A stretch of 64,000 nucleotides of DNA, taken from NCBI GenBank assembly GCA_963697355.1, contig CAVONV010000023.1:1178001-1242000 (forward strand), written 5' to 3'. How positions within the stretch are numbered: the first letter of the stretch is position 1; each line of letters opens with the position of its first letter. The translations under genes were made by a program, and so were the position numbers. Below the pieces are notes generated by a model. It made no database searches. It saw only the letters and a list, made by a program, of their open reading frames with translations, and was not told where the DNA came from. Of the stretch, positions 53,903 to 61,433 are shown piece by piece. This DNA comes from CAVONV01 sp963697355 (GTDB lineage: Bacteria; Acidobacteriota; Vicinamibacteria; Marinacidobacterales; DATDRI01).

Positions 53903-54082
53903 ATGGAGTACTACTTTCCGGCTTTTCTTTATCTGACACTTGGCGCGTGGTTGACACTTGCTCTCCTGTTCATCGGCTTCTCGATCTACTTGGTCAGGCT
54001 ACCGGATGACGAGATTCTGCGAATCCACGCCAAGGCTATTGAAAACAAGAAGAAACTAGGGATCAAGATCTATAGATTCTAG
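53903..54082 (+). CDS. 59-aa membrane miniprotein downstream of symporter
   Basis: ATG at 53903 with AAGGAGTCC inside the symporter's last codons. One hydrophobic helix ('FLYLTLGAWLTLALLFIGFS') followed by a basic, amphipathic C-terminal helix ('ILRIHAKAIENKKKLGIKIY'). Topology would place the basic tail in the cytoplasm. Together with the 50-aa protein it brackets the symporter, and both look like accessory subunits. Confidence 0.8.
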   Translation: MEYYFPAFLYLTLGAWLTLALLFIGFSIYLVRLPDDEILRIHAKAIENKKKLGIKIYRF

Positions 54083-54086
54083 GAGA

Positions 54087-54118
54087 GGACCCGAGGACTC
54101 AAGAACTCGACAACTCGA
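54087..54118. repeat. 4 x 8-bp octad repeat (ACTCGA core)
   Basis: GGACCCGA, GGACTCAA, GAACTCGA, CAACTCGA in perfect register between the miniprotein and PH-like genes. Confidence 0.85.
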
Positions 54119-54134
54119 GAAGGGGAATGTCCAC

Positions 54135-54932
54135 TTGAACAACGGAAGGTTGCTGGCGAGTATGGGTGGTGGGGCGGGTTTTGTCCTCATCGTTTCGTCA
54201 TTGACTCTTGGGTCCAGTGTCATTTGGCTTGGCGTCGGCTTTGCTCTTCTCATCGCGTCTTTGGTGTTCTTGCAGCTGAGTTTATGGAGGGAAGGAGACC
54301 GAAGGCCCCATCGACCCCAATCGGCTGAATCCGAGTTCGACGCGGTTTCCGCTCCGCCGGAGCTTCAGCACAATCCTCGTCTCATGAACGTTTGGAATGG
54401 CATGGAAGTGACGCGAAAGCTCATGGAGAAAAAGGGCAAGAGCGCTGCCGCGGATGCAAGGAAACAAGAGCAAGCGAGGCTACTGCTTTCAGATGCCGAG
54501 AACATTCTCTTCATGGAAGAGCCCGCCCGTAAGTCGTTTTGGCCTCTTGCATTCGTGTCGGGCGCTCTTTTGTTGGCCTCCGCCTTGACGGCCGGCGAGG
54601 CATTGACTTCCTTCATGTTTCTCGTGGCGGGTCTCGGTGGGCTCCTTGTCCTTTCGTTGATGAAGGGTCAAACCAAGTTCTATTTGACCAGCCATCGTGC
54701 GCTGGTGCGGAAACGGTCCCTTTGGAGACGCGTGATTGGCTGGGACGGCTTGAGATATGACGACGTCCAACGATGCATCTACGAGGACGGACCTGCCGGA
54801 GGACGGATATCTTTGGCAAGCGAGCGGCATCGGCTCGATATTTCTGGGTTGCCCGGCCCTCCCATGACGGAAGCCGTCAGTATTCTGCGCGAGGTTCTTC
54901 CCGCCGAAGTGATGTGTAAAAACCCTAACTAA
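54135..54932 (+). CDS. membrane protein with C-terminal PH-like domain, 265 aa
   Basis: TTG start with GGGGAATG before it; ATG 54162 is the alternative. Two hydrophobic helices near the N-terminus (about 15-50), a charged linker with a helix ('TRKLMEKKGKSAAADARKQE'), two more helices (about 135-175), then a PH-like (bPH2) domain beginning 'KGQTKFYLTSHRALVRKRSL' and 'YDDVQRCIYEDGPAGG'. Role unknown. It follows the symporter set and could belong to the same transcript, although 52 bases with octad repeats separate them. Confidence 0.82.
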   Translation: MNNGRLLASMGGGAGFVLIVSSLTLGSSVIWLGVGFALLIASLVFLQLSLWREGDRRPHRPQSAESEFDAVSAPPELQHNPRLMNVWNGMEVTRKLMEKKGKSAAADARKQEQARLLLSDAENILFMEEPARKSFWPLAFVSGALLLASALTAGEALTSFMFLVAGLGGLLVLSLMKGQTKFYLTSHRALVRKRSLWRRVIGWDGLRYDDVQRCIYEDGPAGGRISLASERHRLDISGLPGPPMTEAVSILREVLPAEVMCKNPN

Positions 54933-54940
54933 CCTGTAAA

Positions 54941-54977
54941 CGGACCATGTCCGAATCGTTAGAGTCCGAATGGTCCG
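54941..54977. promoter_or_regulatory. inverted repeat CGGACCAT / ATGGTCCG
   Basis: Perfect 8-bp arms (54941-54948 and 54970-54977) with a 21-base loop that also carries a direct repeat of TCCGAAT. No T-run follows. Could be an operator or an RNA 3' hairpin for the PH-like gene. Confidence 0.4.
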
Positions 54978-55157
54978 CCTTCCCTTCGCCACAAGCGTTT
55001 CGCGATTTAACATGTTATTTGATAGTAGTTTACGGCTTTTGATCGTCAGCTCGAGCCTGCTGGCACTGATCTTGCCAATGTCTGGAGTGGGGGAGATGGT
55101 CCCGCCGGTGAGGACCCTGCCGCATGTCGGCATATCACCGGACTTTCGAAGGAAGAA

Positions 55158-56180
55158 ATGCGCCGAGCCAACACTATCTTTGTCGTCACTCTAGGGCTAC
55201 TGCTCCCTCTCCTGTACTGTTCCATCACGAAGACCGATGAGGTTTCGAGTTTTGCCGAAGTCGAGCAGAAGCTGTTCGAATTGATAGAAAACGAGAAGTT
55301 TGAAGAAGCGATTGATTTCTTGGAGGGCGTGGCCGAGAAATTTCCCGAGCACGACTACGACCTAAGGTCCCACTTCGGAGTCATTTACGCTCACAAAGGG
55401 GATTACGAGAAGTGTTTGGATATCTGGGAAGCCGGTATCGACGAAGGCTATTTCTTCGAGATCGATCCTCAGTTGGAAATATTCGAGCCGTTCAAGGAAT
55501 ACCGGAGATTCCGTGTCATCGCCGAAAAAAACGAAGCCCTGAGGGCCGCTGCCCTCAAGGGCTCGAAAACCAAAGCGAAAGTCCTGATGCCCACCAAAGG
55601 ACAGGACGGGGAGTATCCATTGTTCATTGCACTCCACGGGAGCGGAAGCTCTATGGAGTGGGCGGAGAGATACTGGCGATCGAAGCAACTCCAAAAACGG
55701 TTCATCGTCGTCTTCATCCAATCCTACTTGTACGACGGAATGAAGAGTTACGGCTGGCGACGCTTCGACCCGCGGGCACGGAAAGACATACGGGAATTGT
55801 ACGACGACATCGTTGCGCAGTATCCCGTGAATACGGGTCAGGTCGTCATCGGCGGTGTTTCGGCAGGTGGAGCCATGGCTATTGATGTCTCGATCGACGG
55901 CGTCATTCCCACCGCAGGGTTCATTGGAGTTTGTCCAGGTAAGCCGACCGAATTCGACAAGATGAAGGTGCGGATGGCCCGAGAGAAGAACATCAAGGGC
56001 GTCATCATCGGTGGTGAGGAGGATGAGAATCTCCCCTTCCAAAAGGAAATGGTCAAGGTGTTCCGTCACGAGCATTTCCCCCACGAATTCATCGTCGTCC
56101 CGGGAATGGGACGTACCTACCCCAGCAATTTTTCACAGAAGATCGACGACGCGGTCGACTACATTCTTCGCGCGAGATAG
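55158..56180 (+). CDS. exported alpha/beta hydrolase (esterase-like) with TPR-like N-terminus
   Basis: A 340-residue protein with a hydrophobic leader ending 'LLYCSITK', possibly a lipoprotein (Cys about 21). Residues 30-105 form a TPR-like helical hairpin ('KFEEAIDFLEGVAEKFPEHD', 'KGDYEKCLDIWEAGIDEG'). The hydrolase part has the oxyanion motif 'FIALHGSGSSMEW', the nucleophile elbow 'IGGVSAGGAMA' (Ser about 236) and late Asp/His region 'IIGGEEDENLP' and 'FPHEFIVVPGMGR'. Similar proteins act on feruloyl or PHB-like esters; substrate unknown. Confidence 0.87.
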   Translation: MRRANTIFVVTLGLLLPLLYCSITKTDEVSSFAEVEQKLFELIENEKFEEAIDFLEGVAEKFPEHDYDLRSHFGVIYAHKGDYEKCLDIWEAGIDEGYFFEIDPQLEIFEPFKEYRRFRVIAEKNEALRAAALKGSKTKAKVLMPTKGQDGEYPLFIALHGSGSSMEWAERYWRSKQLQKRFIVVFIQSYLYDGMKSYGWRRFDPRARKDIRELYDDIVAQYPVNTGQVVIGGVSAGGAMAIDVSIDGVIPTAGFIGVCPGKPTEFDKMKVRMAREKNIKGVIIGGEEDENLPFQKEMVKVFRHEHFPHEFIVVPGMGRTYPSNFSQKIDDAVDYILRAR

Positions 56181-56207
56181 CATTAAGCGAGGAGGGAAAG
56201 AACCTCG

Positions 56208-57125
56208 TTGCGTCGTCTCGCGTTCACACTCTGCTCGACCGCGTCGATTCTCGTTATGGCCTGGCAGAATCAGGGCCGAGCGGGCGGACCTCAGGAGCAA
56301 GCTCATTTCCACGTTTCAGTTCACGCGGTCTATCTGAACGTGGTGGTGATCGGATCCGCTGGAGGCTTCTGGCCTAGATTGACGGCGGAAGACTTCGAGG
56401 TGCTCGAAGATGGTGTCCCTCAGGATTTGAGTTACTTCACCGCCGAGAACACCCCTGTCACGGTCTTGATGCTCCTCGATGCCTCTTCGAGTATCCAACG
56501 AAGCCTCAAGGGAGTGAAGTCCGCGGCTGTCGATTTCCTTGGTCGCTTGAGGGTTGGGGACAAAGCTGCCATTGCCTTTTTCAATCAAGACCTTCGATTC
56601 GCCACAACCTTCACCGACGATCAGACGCTGTTGGCAGGCGGCGTCAAATCTATGCGAGCCAGCGGCTTGACCGCTCTTCACGACTCGGTACTCGCATCAC
56701 TCGAAAGGCTATCGACCATCGATGGACGCAAGGCGCTTCTGGTCTTTAGCGACGGAGCGGATTCATGGCCGGCCGAAGGGGGAAGTGATGCCAGCATGAA
56801 AGATGCTTTCGAGGGCGGCAGGCGTTCTGAAGCGAGTATCTACGCCATTGGCTTCCTTGGCGCCATGCCGCAAGGCTACGGTGTCAATCGCGGATTTCTG
56901 AAACGACTATCCCGTGAAAGCGGGGGGCGGGCTTTCTTTCCGAAGGGCACCAAGGAGCTCAACAAAGTGTTCCGCCAGATTCATACGGAACTGAGTAGTC
57001 AGTATCGGATGGCCTATATGCCTAAGAACACCGAGAAAGACGGCGGGTGGCGGAATATCGAGGTCCGCATCAAAGGCACGACCGACCTCGAGGCTCGCAC
57101 ACGGTTGGGCTACTACGCAAAGTAA
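56208..57125 (+). CDS. VWFA-domain protein of the Acidobacteria type
   Basis: Secreted 305-residue protein (signal peptide 1-24). An N-terminal strand pair ('YLNVVVIGSAGGFWPRLTAE', 'FEVLEDGVPQDLSYF') precedes a von Willebrand factor A domain with the MIDAS motif 'LLDASSSIQRSL' (DxSxS, about 92), Thr/Ser in 'SGLTALHDSVLAS' and Asp in 'LVFSDGADSW'. This combination matches the VWFA-related family expanded in Acidobacteria (TIGR03436, by memory). It probably binds proteins through a metal ion. TTG start with GGAGGG upstream. Confidence 0.9.
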   Translation: MRRLAFTLCSTASILVMAWQNQGRAGGPQEQAHFHVSVHAVYLNVVVIGSAGGFWPRLTAEDFEVLEDGVPQDLSYFTAENTPVTVLMLLDASSSIQRSLKGVKSAAVDFLGRLRVGDKAAIAFFNQDLRFATTFTDDQTLLAGGVKSMRASGLTALHDSVLASLERLSTIDGRKALLVFSDGADSWPAEGGSDASMKDAFEGGRRSEASIYAIGFLGAMPQGYGVNRGFLKRLSRESGGRAFFPKGTKELNKVFRQIHTELSSQYRMAYMPKNTEKDGGWRNIEVRIKGTTDLEARTRLGYYAK

Positions 57126-57192
57126 CTATACGACGTTAGAGCAAGGTCTCCAATTCGGAGTACAATGATGTGCGCGTTTCGGGAGACAAACG

Positions 57193-58035
57193 ATGCCGGA
57201 TTCGGATCAGTTGCCAGAGAAAAAAAGTACCATGTCGCCTCCCGTCATGGTCGCTCTCCTCGTTGGAATTCTCCTCCTCGGGGTGGCGGCCTTTGTCGGT
57301 ATCCTGTTGTTGAATCGTTTCGAAGAAATGGAAACAAATGTGACAGAGCTCACACAGCAGGTCGAAGAGGCCATCGAGAAGTCAGACCAAGCGCTCCTGC
57401 TATCGGAAGAGGCTGAGGCGTCGGCCGTGAAGGCGGCTCGAGCGCGAGTCAGAGCGGAGTCGGAGGCCAAGCAGGCTCAAGATGAGGCCGAGAGCGTGCG
57501 ACAACAAATGCAAGTTGCTGAAGTCGATGCCGACAACGCGAGGGAAGAAGCGAGAATTGCTCGAGAGGAAGCGGAACGGATCAGGCAAGAATGGGAAGCC
57601 GAAGTGAGCCGGCTCGAGGATGCTTTGAGCCAAATTGTGGAAACACGTAAGACCGCCCTTGGCCTCGTTTTGAACTTGAGCGAAGACTACTTGAAGTTCG
57701 ATTTCGACAAAGCGGATCTTCGACCGGCCAACCGGGAGCTTTTGAGCCGTATCGCGGGCATCTTGCTGACTTCGAAAGACTATTCGATTGCCGTCTACGG
57801 TCATACCGACGACGTCGGAACCGAAGAATACAATCAGAAGCTTTCAGAGAGGCGTGCCTCCGTGGTTCGGGACTACCTGGTCGAATCTGGACTCGATCCG
57901 GCGATTGTCAGTATGGAGGGCTTCGGCAAGACCCAGCCTTTGGTGCCGGAGAAAACGGAAGCGGGCCGGGCCAAGAACCGGCGCGTCGAGATCGGTATCA
58001 TCAATACACGTATCAACTACAACCTATCGAAGTAG
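57193..58035 (+). CDS. OmpA-family peptidoglycan-binding membrane protein
   Basis: ATG at 57193 with TCGGGAGAC. One N-terminal membrane helix (about 18-40), then a periplasmic coiled coil of about 110 residues (40-155, Glu/Ala/Arg heptads such as 'AREEARIAREEAERIRQEWE'), and an OmpA C-terminal domain: 'YLKFDFDKADLRPANRELLS', 'IAVYGHTDDVGTEEYNQKLS' and 'GKTQPLVPEKTEAGRAKNRR', with the diaminopimelate-binding Asp and Arg. It should tether the inner membrane to the cell wall through the coiled coil. Confidence 0.93.
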   Translation: MPDSDQLPEKKSTMSPPVMVALLVGILLLGVAAFVGILLLNRFEEMETNVTELTQQVEEAIEKSDQALLLSEEAEASAVKAARARVRAESEAKQAQDEAESVRQQMQVAEVDADNAREEARIAREEAERIRQEWEAEVSRLEDALSQIVETRKTALGLVLNLSEDYLKFDFDKADLRPANRELLSRIAGILLTSKDYSIAVYGHTDDVGTEEYNQKLSERRASVVRDYLVESGLDPAIVSMEGFGKTQPLVPEKTEAGRAKNRRVEIGIINTRINYNLSK

Positions 58036-58040
58036 ATGAA

Positions 58041-58203
58041 TAAGAGCCGCGAATAGACGCAAATCAACGCAGATAAAGAGCAAGGGACGGAATGTTCCGT
58101 ACACTGTCGTCAACGAGCCTGGCAAGGTCACCACAAAAAGAGATTAGTGGGAGATAGAAAGAAGACTCCCCTTCTGATTCGCGTTCATTTGCGGCTTCTT
58201 TGA
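58041..58203. repeat. paired inverted repeat of AGCCGC-type element (163 bp)
   Basis: Left arm 58041-58080 and right arm 58173-58203 are inverted relatives sharing AGCCGC and ACGC steps with adjacent CAAAT. The block lies between the convergent OmpA and EamA genes; the right arm runs into the EamA coding end. Confidence 0.7.
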
Positions 58204-59069
58204 TTCTTCTTGGCGACGCGACCTCGCGTAGATAGAAACGTCACTCCGCCTAGAACCATAGATACTCCAACCCATTGTAGGGTCGAAAGCCGCTCCGTGA
58301 AGATGACAAAGGCCCAGAGGACGGTGAGCATGGGTTGAAGTAGGAGGATAACCGATGTCTCGAGAGCGGCGAGACGGGGAAGCGCGATGGCGATCAAGAG
58401 CCAACCGATGGATTGGGAACCCAGCGCCAGTGCCAGCAACCATCCGTGAGCCTGCCAGGTGATGGAGAATGTGAAGCCGGGATCAAAGGCCCCGACGAGC
58501 AAACAACCCAGCGTAGCTCCGAGAGTCGAGTCGAGCAGAGGGCCGGCAGCGGGAGCCAATTCTCGGTTGGAGGCTCGGAAGACCAATAGGTAGCAGGCGT
58601 AGGAAAAGCCGGTCAGTATCCCGAAGAAGGCTCCACTCACGGGATTGTCTCCATAGGCATCGGCCCGTCCTAGTCCGGAAATGAAGATCACACCCGCGAA
58701 AACGAAGGGAACGACGAGAACGGTGTGTCTGCTGGGCCGTTCACTGTGGAGTAGCCAGGCCGCGAATCCTACGAAGACCACTTGCGTGTTGCCCAGCACC
58801 GTGGCCAGTCCAGCGCCGATCAACTCTATCGAGCGGTGCCAAACGCTGAGATCGACGGCGAGCAAGAGACCGCTGGCAAGGGCCAGCAACCGGGAAGGTC
58901 CGGTGCGTTTGTCGCGCTCGCGAACCAGCGTCCAGAACAGAAGAAGAAAAGGGACCGCGTAACAGCAGCGAAAAAATGCCGCGGTCGAGGGTGAAACGTC
59001 TGCCAATCGGACGAAGATGGCGGAAAAGGAGATGCAAAGCGTCCCCAAAACGGCAATGAGATAGATCAT
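58185..59069 (-). CDS. EamA/DMT-family transporter
   Basis: Ten predicted membrane helices in two five-helix EamA repeats, 294 residues. Family cues: 'IYLIAVLGTLCISFSAIFVR', 'LLALASGLLLAVDLSVWHRS' and 'ALPRLAALETSVILLLQPML'. Such proteins export or exchange amino acids and metabolites. ATG at 59069 overlaps the decarboxylase stop by 4 bases, so it is coupled to an amine-producing enzyme and could export its product (inference). Its C-terminal codons ('KNQRSRK') are repeat-derived. Confidence 0.92.
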   Translation of the reverse strand: MIYLIAVLGTLCISFSAIFVRLADVSPSTAAFFRCCYAVPFLLLFWTLVRERDKRTGPSRLLALASGLLLAVDLSVWHRSIELIGAGLATVLGNTQVVFVGFAAWLLHSERPSRHTVLVVPFVFAGVIFISGLGRADAYGDNPVSGAFFGILTGFSYACYLLVFRASNRELAPAAGPLLDSTLGATLGCLLVGAFDPGFTFSITWQAHGWLLALALGSQSIGWLLIAIALPRLAALETSVILLLQPMLTVLWAFVIFTERLSTLQWVGVSMVLGGVTFLSTRGRVAKKNQRSRK

Positions 59070-60523
59070 TGTGACGCGTGAGGTCGGTTCGAATTTGGAT
59101 CGATCTCAACGAGTCGAGCCCCGATCGCCTCGATTCGTCCGATGGTGCGGTGGATATCTTCAACCGTTGTCCGGGGATTGATGGTGCACATATGAAGCAC
59201 GGTCCTTCCTTTGAGGACCGTCGAGCTCACGAGAGCGGTACCGTCGACAACGAGCTCGTCGACGATCCGTTCGTTGAGAATGTCGACATCAACGTCGGTC
59301 TCTCGAGGTGGCTCGAAGCGATAGGTGAGGATGCCCATCTGGGCGGGGGAGAAGAGTCTCACCGTCGAAGATTCTCGCACGCGTTTTTCTGCGATTCTAG
59401 CTAAGTCCATACCTCGGTCGATGGCCTTGCGGAAGCTTTCGAGGCCGAACGTCTTGAGCGAGAACCAAAGCTTCAAGGCTCGAAAACCACGAGTCAGTTG
59501 GATGCCGTAGTTGTAGAAATTGATCTCCTCCTCGGCCGGTCGGGTATCGATGAGGTATTCCGGTAGCGTGTGGAAACTCTTGGGTAAGAGCTGGCGGTCT
59601 CGGACGAGAACGCAGCCCATCTCGTAGGGTTGGAACAACCACTTGTGCGGATCGAGGGAGACGGAGTCGACCTCTCCAAGCCCTTCGAGGTTCCTGCGCC
59701 CCTCACTTGAAACGACGGCGGCCGCGCCGTAAGCCCCGTCCACGTGAAGCCAGAGGTTCTCGTTCCGACAGAACTCAACGAGCTCGGGAAGAGGATCCAC
59801 CGTGCCGGTTGACGTTGTCCCCGCATTGGCCACGACGCAGAAGGGAAGCTTCCCCTTTGAGCGATCAGAAACGATGGCGTCTCTAAGATCGGACAGTGGC
59901 AGTCGGTACTCCTCGTCCGATTCAACTCTTCGTATCTGCTCTTTATTGAAGCCGAGAACGCGCAGACCTCGGTCCATGGAGGCGTGAGTTTGATCCGAGT
60001 AGTAGACCATCCCTTTGTTCAGCTCGTCCAGCTCCCGAAGCTTGAGATCTCGGGCCAACGCCAAGGCGGTCAAGTTGGCAGCAGAACCGCCGCTTACGAA
60101 AAGCCCCCCGGATGTTTCCGGAAGCCCACAGAGTTGACGTAGCCAATCGATCGTCGTGAGCTCGATTTGTGCCGGGCCGGACCCTTCCAGCCAAGTGCCG
60201 GCAAAGACATTGAATCCCGCTGCCAAGGCATCGGCCAGGACGCTCACGTAGTTGCTCGGACTGGGTATGAAACCAAAAAAGCGAGGGTGATCCGTAGAAA
60301 GAATGTTCCCGAGAACCGTCTTCTCCACGACGTCCAAAACGGCATCGGGGTCTTGCCCGAATTCAGGAATCGGTTCGTGTAGTTCGGTCTCGAGCTCGAC
60401 AGGGCTTCCTTTTCTGCCCACGGTTTCTCCCGGAAGACGCTCGACGTGGTCGATGATCATGTCGATCACCCGGTATCCGAGCTCTCGCATCTCAGCGGCC
60501 GACAACTGCAATGATTCAGACAT
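59066..60523 (-). CDS. PLP-dependent group II decarboxylase (aromatic amino acid type)
   Basis: Decarboxylates an aromatic L-amino acid (or a related one) to an amine. ATG at 60523 with GGAGGGTCGG. 485 residues, homologous in layout to DOPA/tryptophan decarboxylases: 'YRVIDMIIDHVERLPG' near the N-terminus, 'GGLFVSGGSAANLTALALAR' (PLP phosphate site), 'VVANAGTTSTGTVDPLPELV', 'LWLHVDGAYGAAAV' (Asp to pyridine N) and 'SVSLDPHKWLFQPYEMG' (Schiff-base Lys). Substrate choice among Tyr, Trp and Phe cannot be fixed. Translationally coupled to the EamA exporter gene downstream. Confidence 0.94.
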   Translation of the reverse strand: MSESLQLSAAEMRELGYRVIDMIIDHVERLPGETVGRKGSPVELETELHEPIPEFGQDPDAVLDVVEKTVLGNILSTDHPRFFGFIPSPSNYVSVLADALAAGFNVFAGTWLEGSGPAQIELTTIDWLRQLCGLPETSGGLFVSGGSAANLTALALARDLKLRELDELNKGMVYYSDQTHASMDRGLRVLGFNKEQIRRVESDEEYRLPLSDLRDAIVSDRSKGKLPFCVVANAGTTSTGTVDPLPELVEFCRNENLWLHVDGAYGAAAVVSSEGRRNLEGLGEVDSVSLDPHKWLFQPYEMGCVLVRDRQLLPKSFHTLPEYLIDTRPAEEEINFYNYGIQLTRGFRALKLWFSLKTFGLESFRKAIDRGMDLARIAEKRVRESSTVRLFSPAQMGILTYRFEPPRETDVDVDILNERIVDELVVDGTALVSSTVLKGRTVLHMCTINPRTTVEDIHRTIGRIEAIGARLVEIDPNSNRPHASQ

Positions 60524-60557
60524 CCGACCCTCCAAGAGGGAATATATAATCAATGAC

Positions 60558-61229
60558 GTGCGTTTGACGAAACCCTTAGAGCTATTCGGTCCGGCGGGTC
60601 GGCTCGAAGCGCTCCTCATGATACCGAAGACACTCCCCGTTGCTGCTGCAGTGGTGTGTCACGCCCACCCTCTGTATGGTGGAACGATGCATATGAAGGT
60701 CGTCTATCGTGCTGCCAAGACGCTTCAAGAGCACGGTATTGCTGCGCTCCGGTTCAATTTTCGTGGCGTGGGCCTGAGTCAGGGTGCGCACGACCGGGGG
60801 CGTGGAGAGCAAGACGATGTCCGAACTGCCCTGGCCGAGATGGCGACGCGATTTCCCAACCTCCCTCTCGTTCTCGGTGGTTTTTCCTTCGGTTCCCATA
60901 TGGCCTTGAAGGTGGGAATGAGCGATCCGATGGTCAAAGCCCTCTTCGCCATGGGCTTTCCAGTTTCCTTGATCTCTGACCTTTCCTTTCTGGGGGGGAT
61001 CAGTAAGCCAAGATTGTTCGTTCAATGCGATTTCGATCCCTTCGGGCCGGGAGATCAGATGCGAGCGCTTGTGGCAGAGCTCCAGCAACCTCGTTCCTTG
61101 GTCGTTGTGCCCGGCGGCGATCACCTGTTCACCGGGCGCCTGGATGAGTTAGACGAGGCCCTTGGCAATTGGATCGCCAAGATTCCCTGGGACGACAGTG
61201 CCCAGTTAGCAGTTAGCAGTAATCAGTAA
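60558..61229 (+). CDS. alpha/beta hydrolase (COG2945-like), 223 aa
   Basis: The frame is open from 60303, but the family-like sequence starts at 'VRLTKPLELFGPAGRLEALL' with GTG at 60558. Motifs: 'CHAHPLYGGTMHMKVVY', the strand 'IAALRFNFRGVGLSQGAHD', nucleophile elbow 'LVLGGFSFGSHMAL' (Ser about 119) and late 'VVPGGDHLFTGR' (His). Cytoplasmic serine hydrolase of unknown substrate. The last residues ('AQLAVSSNQ') are encoded by heptad repeat, so the original stop was probably earlier. Confidence 0.88.
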   Translation: MRLTKPLELFGPAGRLEALLMIPKTLPVAAAVVCHAHPLYGGTMHMKVVYRAAKTLQEHGIAALRFNFRGVGLSQGAHDRGRGEQDDVRTALAEMATRFPNLPLVLGGFSFGSHMALKVGMSDPMVKALFAMGFPVSLISDLSFLGGISKPRLFVQCDFDPFGPGDQMRALVAELQQPRSLVVVPGGDHLFTGRLDELDEALGNWIAKIPWDDSAQLAVSSNQ

Positions 61230-61244
61230 TCAGTGACCAGTGAA
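61203..61244. repeat. 6 x CAGTNNN heptads, overlapping gene end
   Basis: CAGTTAG, CAGTTAG, CAGTAAT, CAGTAAT, CAGTGAC, CAGTGAA in perfect register (42 bp). The first part codes for the C-terminus of the alpha/beta hydrolase. Confidence 0.95.
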
Positions 61245-61283
61245 GAAGAGAGGCCAGAAGCCAGTCCGCCTCGTCGCGGCCTT

Positions 61284-61402
61284 CGGCGGACCCGCCGAAG
61301 CTTCCGTCAATTGCTGCAAGCGAAGGCGGGTCACCAGTGACCTTCACTGTTCACCGTTCACTGTTCGACTGCTCGACTGCCGCCCTGCTCGACTGCTCAG
61401 TT
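61284..61402. repeat. mixed GCGGACCCGCCGA, GCGAAGGCGGGT and ACTG heptad block
   Basis: Contains a 15-base inverted match to 23699-23713, a 20-base element shared with 39194-39213, and ACTGTTC / CGACTGC-type heptads up to 61402. Confidence 0.75.
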
Positions 61403-61433
61403 AAAACGTTGACTACAGGAGACCGTTCTTCAG

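Noticed and set aside
54933..55157. promoter or small ORF between the PH-like and esterase genes
   Set aside because: Only an inverted repeat was clear; the ORF here has no ribosome binding site or family-like sequence.
60303..60557. N-terminal extension of the alpha/beta hydrolase
   Set aside because: Antisense to the decarboxylase start; Ser/Arg-rich and unlike the family.
61203..61402. heptad clusters considered as a CRISPR array
   Set aside because: Units are 7 bases without spacers of constant length, and no cas gene is present.
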